64,000 nucleotides of DNA from the NCBI GenBank assembly GCA_026874595.1, contig CM049316.1, forward strand, positions 59,529,676-59,593,675. The letters are read 5' to 3'. The notes beneath the pieces are model-generated. The model worked only from the letters and a program-made list of their open reading frames with translations, was not told where the DNA came from and did not search any database. The translations under genes were made by a program, and so were the position numbers. Numbering within the stretch: the stretch's first letter is position 1; every line of letters begins with the position of its first letter. Below are positions 23,470 through 35,266 of the stretch, one piece after another. This DNA comes from Sipunculus nudus (Eukaryota > Annelida > Sipuncula > Golfingiida > Sipunculidae).

Positions 23470-24085
23470 CGTGTATAAACGTAAATTTCAGTCGTACAAA
23501 ACATGTATAATAAAAAAATACAATAATAGAGATACAGCGTTTCATGCATAAAAAGTATAATAAAGAAAAAAAATAGAAGAGATACACATCGCGTATCGTG
23601 CATAACGTATAATAAAGAACAGACAATAATAGAGATACACACTGCCTACCGTGCATAACATGTATTATAAAAATAATAGTAAATATACACAACGCGAATC
23701 GTGCATAACATGTATAATAAAAAAAAATAAACATACACACCGCGATTCGTGAATAACACGTATAATAAATAAAATACAATAATAGAGATACACACCGCGT
23801 ATCGTGCATAATATGTATAATAAAGAACAGACAATAGTAGAGATACACACCGCCTACCATGCATCACATGTTAAATAAAGAAAAGACAATAGTAGAGATA
23901 CACAACGCCTATCGTGCATAACATGTATAATAAAAAAAGAAGTAAACATACACACCGCGAATCGTGCATAACATGTATAATAAAGAAAATATAATAGTAG
24001 AGATACACACCGCAAATCGTGCATAACATGTATAATAAAGAAATTAAACAGTAGAGATACACCACGTATCGTGCAAAAAAAAATA
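23470..24085. repeat. Minisatellite, block II counterpart
   Basis: About eleven units of 52-60 bp of the same family as the 7.69-10.76 kb array (GCATAACATGTATAATAAA core). They are more diverged and show no higher-order period. Confidence 0.9.
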
Positions 24086-25139
24086 TGAATATTTTTTTTA
24101 ATTGAGTACCGAGAAAAACATTTATCAAAAATGCTTGATACATGCTTGTATCCATCTATTTACAGATACTGTGACATAGTACCATTAACTATTAGCACAT
24201 AAGAAGATCTGTAAAAGATAAGATTGTGCCAGAAAAGATGATATTTAAAAATAAATACTCACCATCAGTCGAATCTTATAAATACATGGTGATGCAAATA
24301 ACACATTTCAATTATTAAAGGTATAATCCAGAAAACATAACATGATAAAATATCACGTCCACATTGTATGGCGATATGCACAATAATGTAACACGTACAA
24401 AATGTTAGGATATGTTGTAGACAAATTTAGATATCTATAATTATAACCGGGAACCCTTTAGCTGTACTTACTTGGTTATCTTGTTGACATCAAAAGCATC
24501 TTGACGAATTAAGTTCTATTTATGTATGTTATATAAATACATGATCCAATAGACATTCGTTGTCTATTAAACTTAAATTTGATGACCCATGTCATGAGAC
24601 GGACATTAATTCGTCAGTTTCTTGTCTGCCTGAATTTACACGAACGAAGATATGATATCTGGGAAAAAGCCACAGGAACTGTTTGCGGTGCCAACTTTGG
24701 ACAAATTCGAAAAAAAGAAATCATAATGTGGACAGTACGCTCCTAACGCAGCAGTTATACACTGTAAGTTCCCAAATCTCCCCACATGTAACCGCTGCTT
24801 TGTATATCCATTTTTCTGGGTTCGAACACCAGGGTGCGCATAGATTAAAGAATTGTAATCAGCCAAATGAGAGCGTTGTATTGTATTGTGCATCCAGCTC
24901 CAAATATTACACATGCGACACCCGCTCTCGATGGTCTGATTTTACCAGGACCTGCTCCCGCTTGTCTGTTTCTTGGCCCTGTGCCAGGCACCTTTATTGG
25001 TTTTATGTTTTCGTTAAACTTACCCCGGTTATACTCTTTGCTACTCAACTCGAGACATATAGAAGCGTTGTAAATGCTGGACTTCCTATACTGAATTTGG
25101 AAAAGCTTTGTATCATTAGTTATTTCTACAATTGTCTCC

Positions 25140-26200
25140 CGATTCTTCAGTCCATGTTTTCCAAGAAACGAACGGCCTCTTATCAGTGAAGTGAATTTGG
25201 AACTAGAGTTTTAACATGCTTCATTTGAATGATTTCATCAAATCCTTTGACTAGCAATTTGTTGCGTTCTAGATAATACAAAACGTCTTGCATTTCCTTA
25301 TGAATTTCTGACATGTGAAAAGATAAATTGACATTATAACCCCAAAGTTTCCTGATAGGTCCAAAATGTGTAGGTTACTCAATCCAGTGAATAACTCCGA
25401 TTGTAGTTCTTTAATTTCTTAGTTTCAGAAATTAAAAGAGACCCAATCACCTATAAAGCATGTTGAATTATCATGAAAAGTAGCTTCTTCCTTTTAAAAT
25501 AAACTTGTACCTGCCAAAATATTGCCTTGAAACCGTTTGCTTACTCCGGTAAACGAGTGTTTAAAAAACAGTTGACCGGGCGCGATCACAGGTGTCAACA
25601 TAAACACAGCGCGTGGGACTCGGTGCATCGCTGAGCCAAAACAACTGCCAATCATGAGATGCCATGACTGACTTGGCGCAAAAAATGTTATACATGTACA
25701 TGTTCCCACTGGCTGAGACATCGCGTGCTATGGCTTACAATCGGGCCTCTAGCCACGCGGCCTTTTAATGGTAAGCAGACTCATATTGACTGTGTTAACA
25801 AACACACAGAGCCATTACAAGGTATTAAACAGCCGTTCGCATGCTACTGAGACTGTGTGCTGGGATGGTTTGCTGGGAGTAGTGTGAAAGAACAGACATA
25901 ATATTGCGCCTGATTATGTCTCTTTAAGGTTTGGAATTCCTTTAAAGCAACCTTTCATAAGGACAGAAATATAGGTGTGAGAAACGATTAGATATTCAAT
26001 TTCAAAAAGTCCTCTGTTCTGTTGAATATGTATGGTTAAAATATAGTTGAAGGATAGATCAACAGTTCATACATATTTTGGGTAAGAAAATTAAGGTTTT
26101 TAAGGTCCTATGCTTCGAATAGAACAATTTGCAAATTAGGCTGTTACAACTGCAGTGAGTGCTTGAGGGAGCTCTTTGGTGAAGTGTGAGAAAGAATGTA
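25140..26200 (-). pseudogene. Decayed LRR ectodomain exon remnant (block II)
   Basis: Minus-strand counterpart of the remnant at 12.29-13.33 kb, with the same internal ~0.5-kb interruption (about 25.45-25.93 kb) and multiple stops. It lies inside the intron of the intact gene, between ectodomain exon and tail exon. Confidence 0.6.
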
Positions 26201-27401
26201 CAGCGTTGTAATCTCATTGGTGTAGCATGAAACAGGAACTTGTTATAAGCCCTGCTATGAATGTGACAGCTGAAATAACAGATCATATTTTGCCATCATC
26301 ATTTTTATAATAGCACTTAGGGGCGGAACAGTTGCTGATTCAGTGCCAAGGCTGCTGAATACTGAGTTTTCTGTATAATAACTTAAAATAGAGGATAGGA
26401 GATATATTTTATAACCACAGATATTTCATTGGATCTTATACATCTGAACAAATAAAATTCTTCCTTATAATCAACACACTTATACATTAGATAATTGGGT
26501 TGTATGTGGACATATTTCATAACCACAGATATTTATTTGGATCTTATACTTCTGAACTGAACAAATGTTATTCTTCTATAGGATCAACTCAATTATATAT
26601 AGATAATTGGGTTGTCTGTAAAAATATACATATGATAAAATAATACCGGTTTCTTTGCTTTTTTTACCAGAAAAAATGTACGTTCATCAGGATGTATTTG
26701 GCAATATGGGCTACATTATGTTACAATTATACAATTATACCAGACTAAGATCCACATAGGAAACAAGTTAACATACCAGGAAGTTTATGTGCATGTTGAC
26801 ATTATTATATGACAAAAGTTGATCAGGTAATATATCGGTGCATATTATTTACTGTATCTCAGTAACTATTCTTGCTACATGAATTTACTTTGATATGCAG
26901 TACTGAAGGACATGCTTATTATCATGTGTAGAAACGTTACGTTTTAATCTTTAAATACATGAAACATATGTTGCCAAATGGATATTTGTTTCAATATTTG
27001 ACTTTGACCCAGCGACCATTTATAAAACAGGGTATAAACCAGTTTATTAAAAAAATGAATTTACGCCGAGTGACCTATACAGAGAAGCCCACTTGTTAAT
27101 TCACTCGTCCCTGTCACTTTTATCAATTTATCAGGACAGGTTTCGACACCTTCTTTTCATGTTTACCAATTTTATTTAATATTTTTGGAGATTCCCTAAT
27201 AAGAGTGCCAGTATATCATGAGAGAATTAATGGATTTTCCTGAACCTTAGCCGTATTTTTATCAAGGGCAGTTTCATCAGTAAAACTTGGTTGTCGAAGT
27301 CACCTGCTTATTCTTCTCCCCGTGATGTTGCTTTTATCTTTGAAAATGCTAGATTACAGCAGTTGAGCCATTTTGTCAGCAGTGTTTTAGTGGATTGTCC
27401 T

Positions 27402-27402
<1 letters not shown>

Positions 27403-27452
<50 letters not shown>
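27403..27452. repeat. (TA)n at a deletion junction
   Basis: This (TA)n tract replaces about 500 bp that block I carries between ~14536 and ~15045. Homology is colinear immediately on both sides. Confidence 0.85.
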
Positions 27453-27455
<3 letters not shown>

Positions 27456-28317
27456 CATGTTAAGTTTCGTTTGCTCCACTGAGTTCGATCATCCAAGATA
27501 AATATGTAGTCCTTTGCCCATCGTCCTCAAAGTTTGTAGTCAGGCTTTATCTTGTGTGTCTGAATGAATACTGACAGAATGCTTTCCTACGAAAACATTC
27601 TCGCATCGTCGTCAAACTATAACTATCGTCATAATGACCCATTTATCCCCTACAATTATGCGTTTATTTCCTCCTACTCTCAGCTTGGTACGCATTCATT
27701 TGTTTTTACGTGCAAAGCGGCCTATAGTGGCTGATGTCCCACTTGTTGTAAGCCATATGGGTTGATGAAAATCAGGCTTAATAAGTTTAACTTTGTTCTT
27801 TGTTCATTGTTCTATTCTCAACACAATTACTCCGTCCGACTAGTTTCCATATGTCAACCTACATAATATTAGAAATGGCACAAAGCAAATATAATACTTT
27901 ACCTTTATATTCTTTATACATACTTATTAATGAGGCAGCTGGCAACCAGAGCGAATAAACTAAGAACTTCTAGTGATCGCAGGGCACAATTCTTGGTGTA
28001 ATTGAAACAATTCCCAAATTATAAAAGGACCTTAATGTTCAAGGTAGGAATCGAAAGATGAAACATACAGAACATATAGGATTTCTGTTCGCTAAAATGT
28101 ATATTGATAAAGAATAAACTAATTTCCAGGAGAAATCTGAATGTAATACTTTATCTTTAAATAACAGAATACTAAGGAATTCTGATTACGAATGGAGACA
28201 CCAAATAATATATAATTGCCTTTCTGTAAATGCGTAATTGACAATATGAGGAATATTCATGCAGCCTTCATTCGTACTGTTTTTTATATAAAGCGATTAA
28301 TTTATGGTTATACTTAC

Positions 28318-29344
28318 GATTTTCAAACGTTCCACTTGAGCTAAAAGCGAGACAATCAGAACCGTCGTAAACGGCAGTTTTCCTGCATTTAAGTTCGAAG
28401 AGCTTTGAACCATTAGCAATTTCCACCATTATATGTTGGCGAAGGTTCCCTAAGAACCGAGCTCGCATCGAAGAAATGTCGTTAGGGCAAGAAGTATAAT
28501 ATGATTCGTTTTGGTCGTTCGTCTGAATGTGAGCGTGTTCGATTATAGAATTGGAGCAGTTTGACGAAAACATCTTATGTGTGCCTTCTTGTGTTAGCAC
28601 GTGAGAAGAAGTACTAACATTGTTTCTCCAAAGCCAGAATCCAACGGAGATGTTTAAACCATTTCCACAAACACAATATATATTTTCAAATACCCCGGCT
28701 TCTTCAACAATACACGACACCGCGCCAAAGCCCGTTTGACGTAAATCTATGGATAGAGCTTGAATGGTTTCAGGCAATAAAACATCATAGGTTATGCAGT
28801 ATAGGCTGTTCCAAGATATGTTTAAAACTTTTAAATGTTTCAAATGAACAAATAAACTGCTTGTCATGTGGTTTATCATATTTCTTGAGACGTCCAACAT
28901 GATAAGATTGCCCAATCCAGTGAAGAACTCTGTTTTTAGTGCTGTTATAGAATTATTTCTCAGTGTCAGAAATTTAAGGCTTGGTATTCCTGCAAAGGAA
29001 CCATTCATGAGGATAGAAATCTTGTTGTTAGAAATGTTGAGTTGTTCAATCACCAAAGATCCTCTGAATTGTTGAACATTTATGGCTGAAAGATAGTTGG
29101 AGGATAGGTCAATAGCACGCATATGTTGTAGGTCCGCAAACGGGGAAGGTCCCATGCTTCTTATTGAACAGTTGGTCAGTGTGATGGATGTGAGTCCGTA
29201 AGCATGTTCAAAAAATGAACTGTTTAGATGAATGAATGACTTCACCTTATCCGTGTCCCTTTGTAATCCCTTTGGACACAAACAGTTTGTAACCCCCATC
29301 ATCACTGCAATGACAGAGAGGACCATTTCAGATCTTGTAGCCAT
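28318..29344 (-). CDS. LRR transmembrane receptor, exon 1 (signal peptide, LRRs, Cys-rich)
   Basis: Main exon of the one intact LRR receptor gene (1,428-nt CDS with exon 2 at 22375-22775; 475 residues). I chose ATG 29344 because it starts a signal peptide (MATRSEMVLSVIAVMMGVTN), has G at -3 and +4, and aligns with the start of the block I copy; the frame is open for 35 codons upstream but those are probably 5'UTR. Six LRRs span about 51-190 (for example LIMLDVSRNMINHM, LKFLTLRNNSITAL). A Cys-rich region follows, with C211, C224, C226, C263, C286, C320 and C331, and several N-glycosylation sites. The exon ends GAAAATC|GTAAGT in phase 1. A TTTGTTTAG two bases before the ATG could be an acceptor for a 5'UTR exon. 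The role is probably cell-surface recognition or adhesion (inference); the ligand is unknown. Confidence 0.88.
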
Positions 29345-29854
29345 GTCTAAACAAATGTAAAAAATAGGCTTCAGTGAGACTGGGTTTAGAGTTCCCTGGG
29401 TGGCTAAATATATAGGGCTATAACAAGGAAGAGTCATAAGCTTACACAAACACGCAAAACATCCTGAAACACAATTAACTGATTAACTATTGGTATACCG
29501 ATTTACAGACGCGTTATCTGATATATAATATTTATATACAGAATTAAACCGTAGTCATATGCAGTACAGTGTAATTATACCGCGGTTCTCCAGTTAATTA
29601 TCTTGTCACTATTGTAGTTTTTCCTTGTCATGGATGTATATCAATACATGGCTGTAGGGAAGTTTGCCTACGTCATGATAATGTTTTTATTAGTGGCTAT
29701 TATAAAACGAGACAACGCAATTATCTAGGAAATTAACTGAGGTAACATTGAGCATTATTTAGTTCAGAGAACGTTGACAGCTCTCTTACGTTCAGTGTCT
29801 GCCTTAGCTCAATTTCAAGACAGGTAGTGAAACTAAAGTTTTATTTATTATGTA

Positions 29855-31250
29855 TATGTCACAGGACAAACTCCAATCCAGTAGAATCGTCGATCTTACT
29901 AGGACAAAGTCCGATCAGACTTTCTACTTGAAGAAACTCCGATCGGACTTTCTACTGGTAGGATCAGCGATTCTAATAGGACAAACTCTCATCATTGCCT
30001 TTACTGAGACAAACTCCGATAGACCAGAGACCATAACATAATAAGACTTTCTACTAGTAGAATCGGCGATTCTACTAGGACAAACTCCGATCGTTGTCTC
30101 TACTAGGACAAACTCCAATCATATATACATGTAATAGTTGGATCAGAGCTTCTGCTAGGACAAACCCCGATTGTGGTCTCTACTAGGACAAACTTACCAT
30201 AATGGTCTAATTTCTGAAACCTGAGATTATGAATAAATTAAACACAGTAATATGGTAACCAAAAGTTTTATTTATGATTATACATAATATGACTTTATTT
30301 ACTGTTGGATGTATATATTGCAATTTTTCTCTGTGATTTTAGAACAGGATGTGAATGAGATACTTTAGATCTATCCTTAAATTAAGGAATTTTACAATTA
30401 TACAAGTAGATAAACAGTTTGTGCTTATATGTGCTTTTATTTGAATTTTTTAGAAAATGAACTTTTATAAATTGTACTTAACCAAGGGATGTGTATTTCT
30501 GAGAATCAAAGTTCTATTTGAAAATACCTACATTTTGTATCAGTGGTTTAATTGATAAACGTAAGTACAGGTGGATGTATATATTGCATTTTTTTGCTGT
30601 GAATTTAAGACAGGATGTGAACGAAATATTTTATATCAATATTAAGGACTTTTACATATATACAAGTAGATAAACAGTTTGTGCTTACATGTGCTGGTGC
30701 TTGTATTTGTAATTTTTTTTATCAAATAAAATTGTATGAATATGTTTGAATGAAACATTTAGATGTATATCTGTGACTTGTATATGTAATCGTAGGATAT
30801 TGTGTTTTATCATATGTGCTTGTATTTATTTTTCTTTATTTTTTCAAACACATAAATAAAACATTTGGTTAAAATATTACTATTTTTTATTTAGTTTTAA
30901 TCTTAGGTTTCAGAAATTAGGTAAATTATGTTAAGTATCTCCTTGTAGAGACTACAATCGGAGTTTGTCCTGGTAGAGACTACTATCAGAGTTTGTCCCA
31001 GTAGAGGCCACGATCGGAGTTTGTCCTAGCAGAATCGCCGATTCCACCAGTAGAAAGTCTAATTATGTTGGGGTCTCTGGTTGATCGGAGTTTGTCCTAG
31101 TAGAGGCTATGATCGGAGTTTGTACTTGTAGAATCGCCGATCCTACTAGTAGAAAGTCTGATCGGAGTTTCTCCTAGAAGAAAGTCCGATCGGACTTTGT
31201 CCTAGTAAGATCGATGATTCTACTGGATCGGAGTTTGTCCTGTGACACAT
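29855..31250. mobile_element. 1.4-kb foldback element with nested palindromic sub-repeats
   Basis: The ends TGTCACAGGACAAACTCC (29857) and GGAGTTTGTCCTGTGACA (31230-31247) are exact inverted copies and open arms of about 320 bp. Each arm is built from repeated modules: ACTAGGACAAACTCCGATC, AGACTTTCTACTAG and TAGAATCGGCGATTCTA. The centre (30.2-30.9 kb) is AT-rich, non-coding and has its own doublet around GTGGATGTATATATTGCA. TTATGTA flanks both sides (29848-29854 and 31251-31257) and may be a 7-bp target duplication. No transposase frame is present. Confidence 0.75.
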
Positions 31251-31292
31251 TTATGTAAGATATAGAACAAGAATACACAAAAAAAGTCGGAT

Positions 31293-31364
31293 AACCCCGT
31301 ATGGGAATAGAACCCATGACCCTTCGATTGCCGGTCATCTGCTCTACCACTTAGCTAACAGGGA
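31293..31364 (-). tRNA. tRNA-like sequence / tRNA pseudogene with T-run terminator
   Basis: Read on the minus strand, a 72-nt segment folds as a tRNA. The acceptor TCCCTGT/ACGGGGT pairs at six of seven positions. The D arm and A box read TAGCTAAGTGGTAGAGCA. The T arm ATGGG-TTCTATT-CCCAT has a B box close to consensus (T for G in GGTTCGA). The anticodon arm is poor (two mismatches), with loop CCGGCAA, which would read GGC (Ala) but lacks U33. Seven T's (31285-31279) follow as a pol III-type terminator. I favour a pseudogene or a tRNA-derived SINE head over a working tRNA. Confidence 0.5.
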
Positions 31365-31369
31365 TCCCC

Positions 31370-32305
31370 AACTTTCTCTGTGTATCAGCTCATTTTCATA
31401 GGAACCAGCGAAGTGAATTCACTACTGTGACTGGTATTATACATACTATGTGTGTCGACACAGCGACTTTGCATGCAGCAGTGATAAACTGATGGCCTTT
31501 TATTGTGTGCATCAAATATGATATAGAAAGATGTTGAATGGCAATTTGTTGAAATGTGATTGAATGGCATTCAACATCTTTCTACATTTATGTAAATTTA
31601 TACTTTGTTTTCTCTTAACAGTATATAGATTACCTAGGTTTATCTTAATTAGTTATCATATTCAGTCTACAACTTACAACTCAGCTGTCCGACAGTCCAT
31701 TAAGCGGGCATAAATCGTAACCGTTGAACCTGGAAACTTCCAACTTAACATCTAGTTATGTCCTGGACAAATCTTCGTGCAGACCAAAAATTAAGTTAAG
31801 CTGACATAAATATTCTGCGAGGTACGGGGGAAAACATTTTCACACCTCCCGTCATAGATATTACATAACAGGTTTTATGGTTATGGATGCTTAAGGCCGG
31901 GCAAGAAGGATACTCTTTAGTAAACTGGATTCTTTCTGTCCGTTTAACGCTCTATTCACCCTTTGACTGTATGTCCATCTCTCAATCTCAATAATTGCAC
32001 AAAGTGTCACAAGAACTGGGCTAAGAATTGATCTGAAAGTTTCCATGACGATTGGTTCCTAAAAGGACGTTTGCCATTGAATTTGAAAAGTCGCTAAGAA
32101 TCATGTGGAATATTGCCGCATAAATTGATTCAAACCAACGTAAGGTTCAATACACTTTAGCAATTCTATAGAGACTGGAGACCTCTGAGCTACATACTCG
32201 GAAATCAGTTTGCAGACTGTGCAGGTTTACCTTGTTATGCATTCCTCAGTTGCGGCAAAAAGGTCGTTATAGACTTGCATATTAATAAGAGGTAACTTGT
32301 AGTTA
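31370..32305. other. Intergenic; right part duplicated at 46.9-47.2 kb
   Basis: No gene is recognised. From about 31990 to 32305 (starting at AACTGGGCTAAGAATTGAT) the sequence is repeated at 46.91-47.197 kb in the same orientation. Confidence 0.6.
31524..31586. repeat. Short hairpin (about 18-bp stem)
   Basis: TAGAAAGATGTTGAATG and its inverted copy CATTCAACATCTTTCTA are separated by about two dozen bases. No further context. Confidence 0.6.
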
Positions 32306-34505
32306 GACCAGCGGCGTACCTGGCCTCATTGCCGCCCGGGGCGGTCTTTGAAATTGCCGCCCCTCTCACAAAACATTACAAAACTGGATCACATATTGAA
32401 ACATATCGTGTCAAATGCCCTTGTCACAGGCTTGTATTTGACAACAACGCAATTATATGGATGAATTCATTGGCAGGGAATTCTTCCGCCACATATTAAA
32501 GAGCAGACATATCTTTGCTAATGTAAAACAAAAGATGGTTCGAAACGAGTATATTTCATTATGAAGTGAACAGAAAGGAATAAAACGAATAAATTGAAAT
32601 TATAAACAGATACACTGCAGGATACACATATAATGTGAGAAATTGATCTTTCATCATTCATGTAAATACGATTTTATGATTACTTTCTACTCAACTTGGG
32701 AAAAAAACTTTATTTGGTGAGTGTTATTCCATTCAAAACGCATACAAATGCCTTGTTACATCTATAATTCTACCTCTTGTTATCGCATATGACAGCAGGT
32801 ACACCTAATAGAGCTATTGAGATATGCATGCAACTGCTGCATGCAAGGCACTTTAGTCTTTACTTCAAAAGCGTAATTCATGAGTTAATCCTATATATGT
32901 AGGCAGGGTTTGTTTAATATTTTCACATAAAAAATCTAATGTATGGACAAACTGACTTTTTTAATCAAAATATCCTCAAAGTTAAAAGCATACTTTAATT
33001 CAAGGCTACATCAAAATTATTTTTGAATTATAGTGATTATGCACTTTGCGAGGTTTTATTTATGAAATTATGACTATTTGTTATTCAAAAAAGTATCTAA
33101 ATAAATTTCAAGTTTTGATATTATTTAAATATATATTATAATTTAATTTCAAATGATTTGTCACAATATACAACAACTGTCTGTAGGTTGTGAATCATTA
33201 AACTGTTAATAACAGAATTAACAGTCCAGGTAAATTTATCTTTAATTTAAGTTTTGAACTCTAAAAGTCAAAACTGATACTTTATTCGTATTTTGAAAAT
33301 GTGGCTAAGCGGCCAGGGGGGTTTGTCCCGCCGGACAGTTATAATAGAATAATATCTTAAAGTTAAAATAATTCCTACATAGGTCTGGATGTTTATTGTT
33401 TTTATCCAAGTTACATAAAAGATCATGCAGGCCATATTGGTTAATCAAAAGACACAGGCATTTATTAGTACTCATTATATACACGATAGTGTAAACGTGT
33501 GTATTTTAACGAGACTGATGTTTGAGTATGAAGAATCATGGAAAAAGGGCATTTCAGGTTGTTTCAGGCTGTTTAACTAACCTGGAATTTCGGGAATTCA
33601 AGGGTTCAAGAATGGAAATTCTTAATACTTTCCAAGGCAAGAGCAACACAATTCGTCAAAATATTTTTCGCACGATGTGTACGACAGACCCCACCCCCAC
33701 CACCGGGGGTCATTAGTCTTCTGGTGGGGTTTTTCCCTGGTGATTATCAGGTGCTGCTAGGGATTTCTGTAAACGACGACCGTCCTTAAATGCAGGCTTT
33801 TTGCATGACTGGTCAGTTTATCGATGGCGTTCTGACATTGCAAGACCACAGATCTAACAAAGATAGAGATCGTCCGCAAATAATTTGGTTGGTTTCACTG
33901 CCCAGTATTTAATCCCTGAAATTCTTGAAGAGGGACAAAAAGGCCAAATTTGAACTTTTTGAGGAACTCCTTATGCCACTGATTATACTTAATCCCAGAA
34001 ATGCCGCCCCCATAAATGTACAATTCGTTCGCTAATCATTCTTTAGGTTCCACTGTCCAGTTCATAATCCCTGAAAGACTTGAACATGGGCCTAAAAGGC
34101 CGAATTTAATTTTTAGGAATTCCTTGTGCCACTTATTATACGAATTCACTGAAATGCCGCCCCAAAAAATGTACAAATCGTTCGCTAATCATTTGGTAAG
34201 TTCCATTGACAAATCGTTCGTTTATCATTTCATTTGGTATGTTCCATTGTCCAGTTTATAATCCCTGGAATACCTGAGGAACTCCTTATGCCACTGATTA
34301 TACTAATTCACTACCCCCCCCCACCCCCCCACAATTTGTAAATCGTTCGCTTATCATTTTGTAGGTTCCACTACCCAGTTGATAATCTCTAAAATACTTA
34401 AAATGTGACAAACAGGCCAAATTTTTATTTTTATAGGAATTCCTTGTGCCACCCATTATACTAATTCTCTGAAATGCCGCCCCAAAAATGTGCCGCCCGG
34501 GGCGG
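32306..34505. mobile_element. 2.2-kb non-coding insertion with GC-rich ends and internal tandem repeats
   Basis: The paralogous locus at 46.9-47.86 kb has matching sequence on both sides (…GTAGTTAGA, then CTATCACG…) but lacks this segment. The left end CAGCGGCGTACCTGG then CCGCCCGGGGCGG pairs imperfectly with an inverted CCGCCCCGGGCGG at the right end. The right third (33.88-34.49 kb) holds about four copies of a ~155-bp unit containing GTTCCACTGTCCAGTT and GAAATGCCGCCCC. No reading frame is convincing. The CAG-plus-GCGTA start recalls hAT-type ends, but the class is not certain. Confidence 0.55.
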
Positions 34506-34860
34506 GGCCCTTACGACCACCCCACTATCACGCCTACCAACGATAAGACGGTCAAATTTTTGTCCCTAACTAATATCAATCATCATAAAGACCTCCCTTC
34601 AACACGACCAACCCGCTAACAAGACAACTTTGGCTTCTCCCGCAGGTGGTCGTGGTACTGAAATTTCACTGTTCATAATAAACGTGAACATTTTAAATTA
34701 CGATTAATAACATGCAAATATTACATTTATATCTGAAACGTTAATGAGGGTTTGGATAAAAAAAATGGAGAATACCAGAATTAATGCCTACATAGGAAAC
34801 AATATGTTTCACACCATGCATAATCAATAAACATTTTCATGAATTATTGTCTCCACATTC
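34506..34860. repeat. Duplicated segment, paired with 47490-47860
   Basis: Colinear with 47.49-47.86 kb, sharing CTTCTCCCGCAGGTGGTCGT and ATATGTTTCACACCATGCAT in the same order. Together with 31990-32305 it forms one duplicated locus split by the 2.2-kb insertion. Confidence 0.8.
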
Positions 34861-34944
34861 TTTTTATTCCGCAAAAGGAAGTGGGTTAAGGAAGAATTAT
34901 ATATAGGCCTCGGAATAGTATGTTATCACTATAGTATTTCCCAG

Positions 34945-35042
34945 TCTGGTCAAGTGCGTCCATTTTCTGTGTTATACTTCCTATATTTAGTCAGCTAGTC
35001 CGTTATCACCATGGTGACGCAGCCTCTCTTACCGGTCTGAAC
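34945..35042 (-). pseudogene. Decayed ECI-like exon 1 fragment
   Basis: The + strand reads CTGGTCAAGTGCGTCCATT…CCGTTATCACCATGGTGACGC. This matches the first coding exon of gene A on the minus strand, but about 35 bp covering the AVLTMDRGED region is deleted, and the start codon region is diverged. It precedes the 35.27-kb repeat in the same way that the decayed exon 1 of copy C precedes the 51.27-kb repeat. Confidence 0.65.
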
Positions 35043-35266
35043 CTTCTTTAGTCACCAGTGCACATGAGCAGGTAAAAAAGAAAAGAGGTGAAAAGTTGTG
35101 TATAATATATACTATAAGTATACTCTTGATATGCATATGTCGTTATTGTGGGACTTTTCAGGAATTTATAACTTGAATTTGAAACACAAGTTTACTTAAG
35201 AAAAATACACTTGTGTTTAATTTCTGGCATGAACAATGATGAACAGTCTATATGCAAGGACTATTA

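Larger units (their letters stand above)
22776..28317 (-). other. Intron of LRR receptor gene (5.5 kb)
   Basis: GT-AG intron inferred from the GTAAGT donor at 28317-28312 and the TTTTAG acceptor ending at 22776. It contains the foldback element at 22.9 kb, the minisatellite at 23.5-24.1 kb, a decayed LRR exon at 25.1-26.2 kb and a (TA)n tract at 27.4 kb. Confidence 0.75.
21455..29854. repeat. Segmental duplication block II (paired with 6044-20740)
   Basis: This is the partner of block I in the same orientation. It lacks the 460-bp MITE-like element, the 197-bp element and the 3,131-bp tandem copy. It carries its own foldback insertion at ~22.92-23.38 kb. About 500 bp corresponding to ~14.54-15.04 kb of block I is replaced by (TA)n at 27403-27452. 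Its right limit coincides with the foldback element at 29855. Confidence 0.85.

Noticed and set aside
24636..24914. 92-residue minus frame upstream of the block II spacer
   Set aside because: Frame spans a block II-specific junction where block I carries a MITE, so it is fortuitous.
22375..29344. Toll-like receptor call for the LRR gene
   Set aside because: No TIR domain; the tail is short, Ser/Thr-rich and ends at a stop followed by a polyA signal.
29345..29449. Upstream in-frame ATG that would add 35 residues to the LRR receptor
   Set aside because: The downstream ATG begins a signal peptide conserved in the block I copy; the upstream stretch would bury it and is probably 5'UTR or intron.
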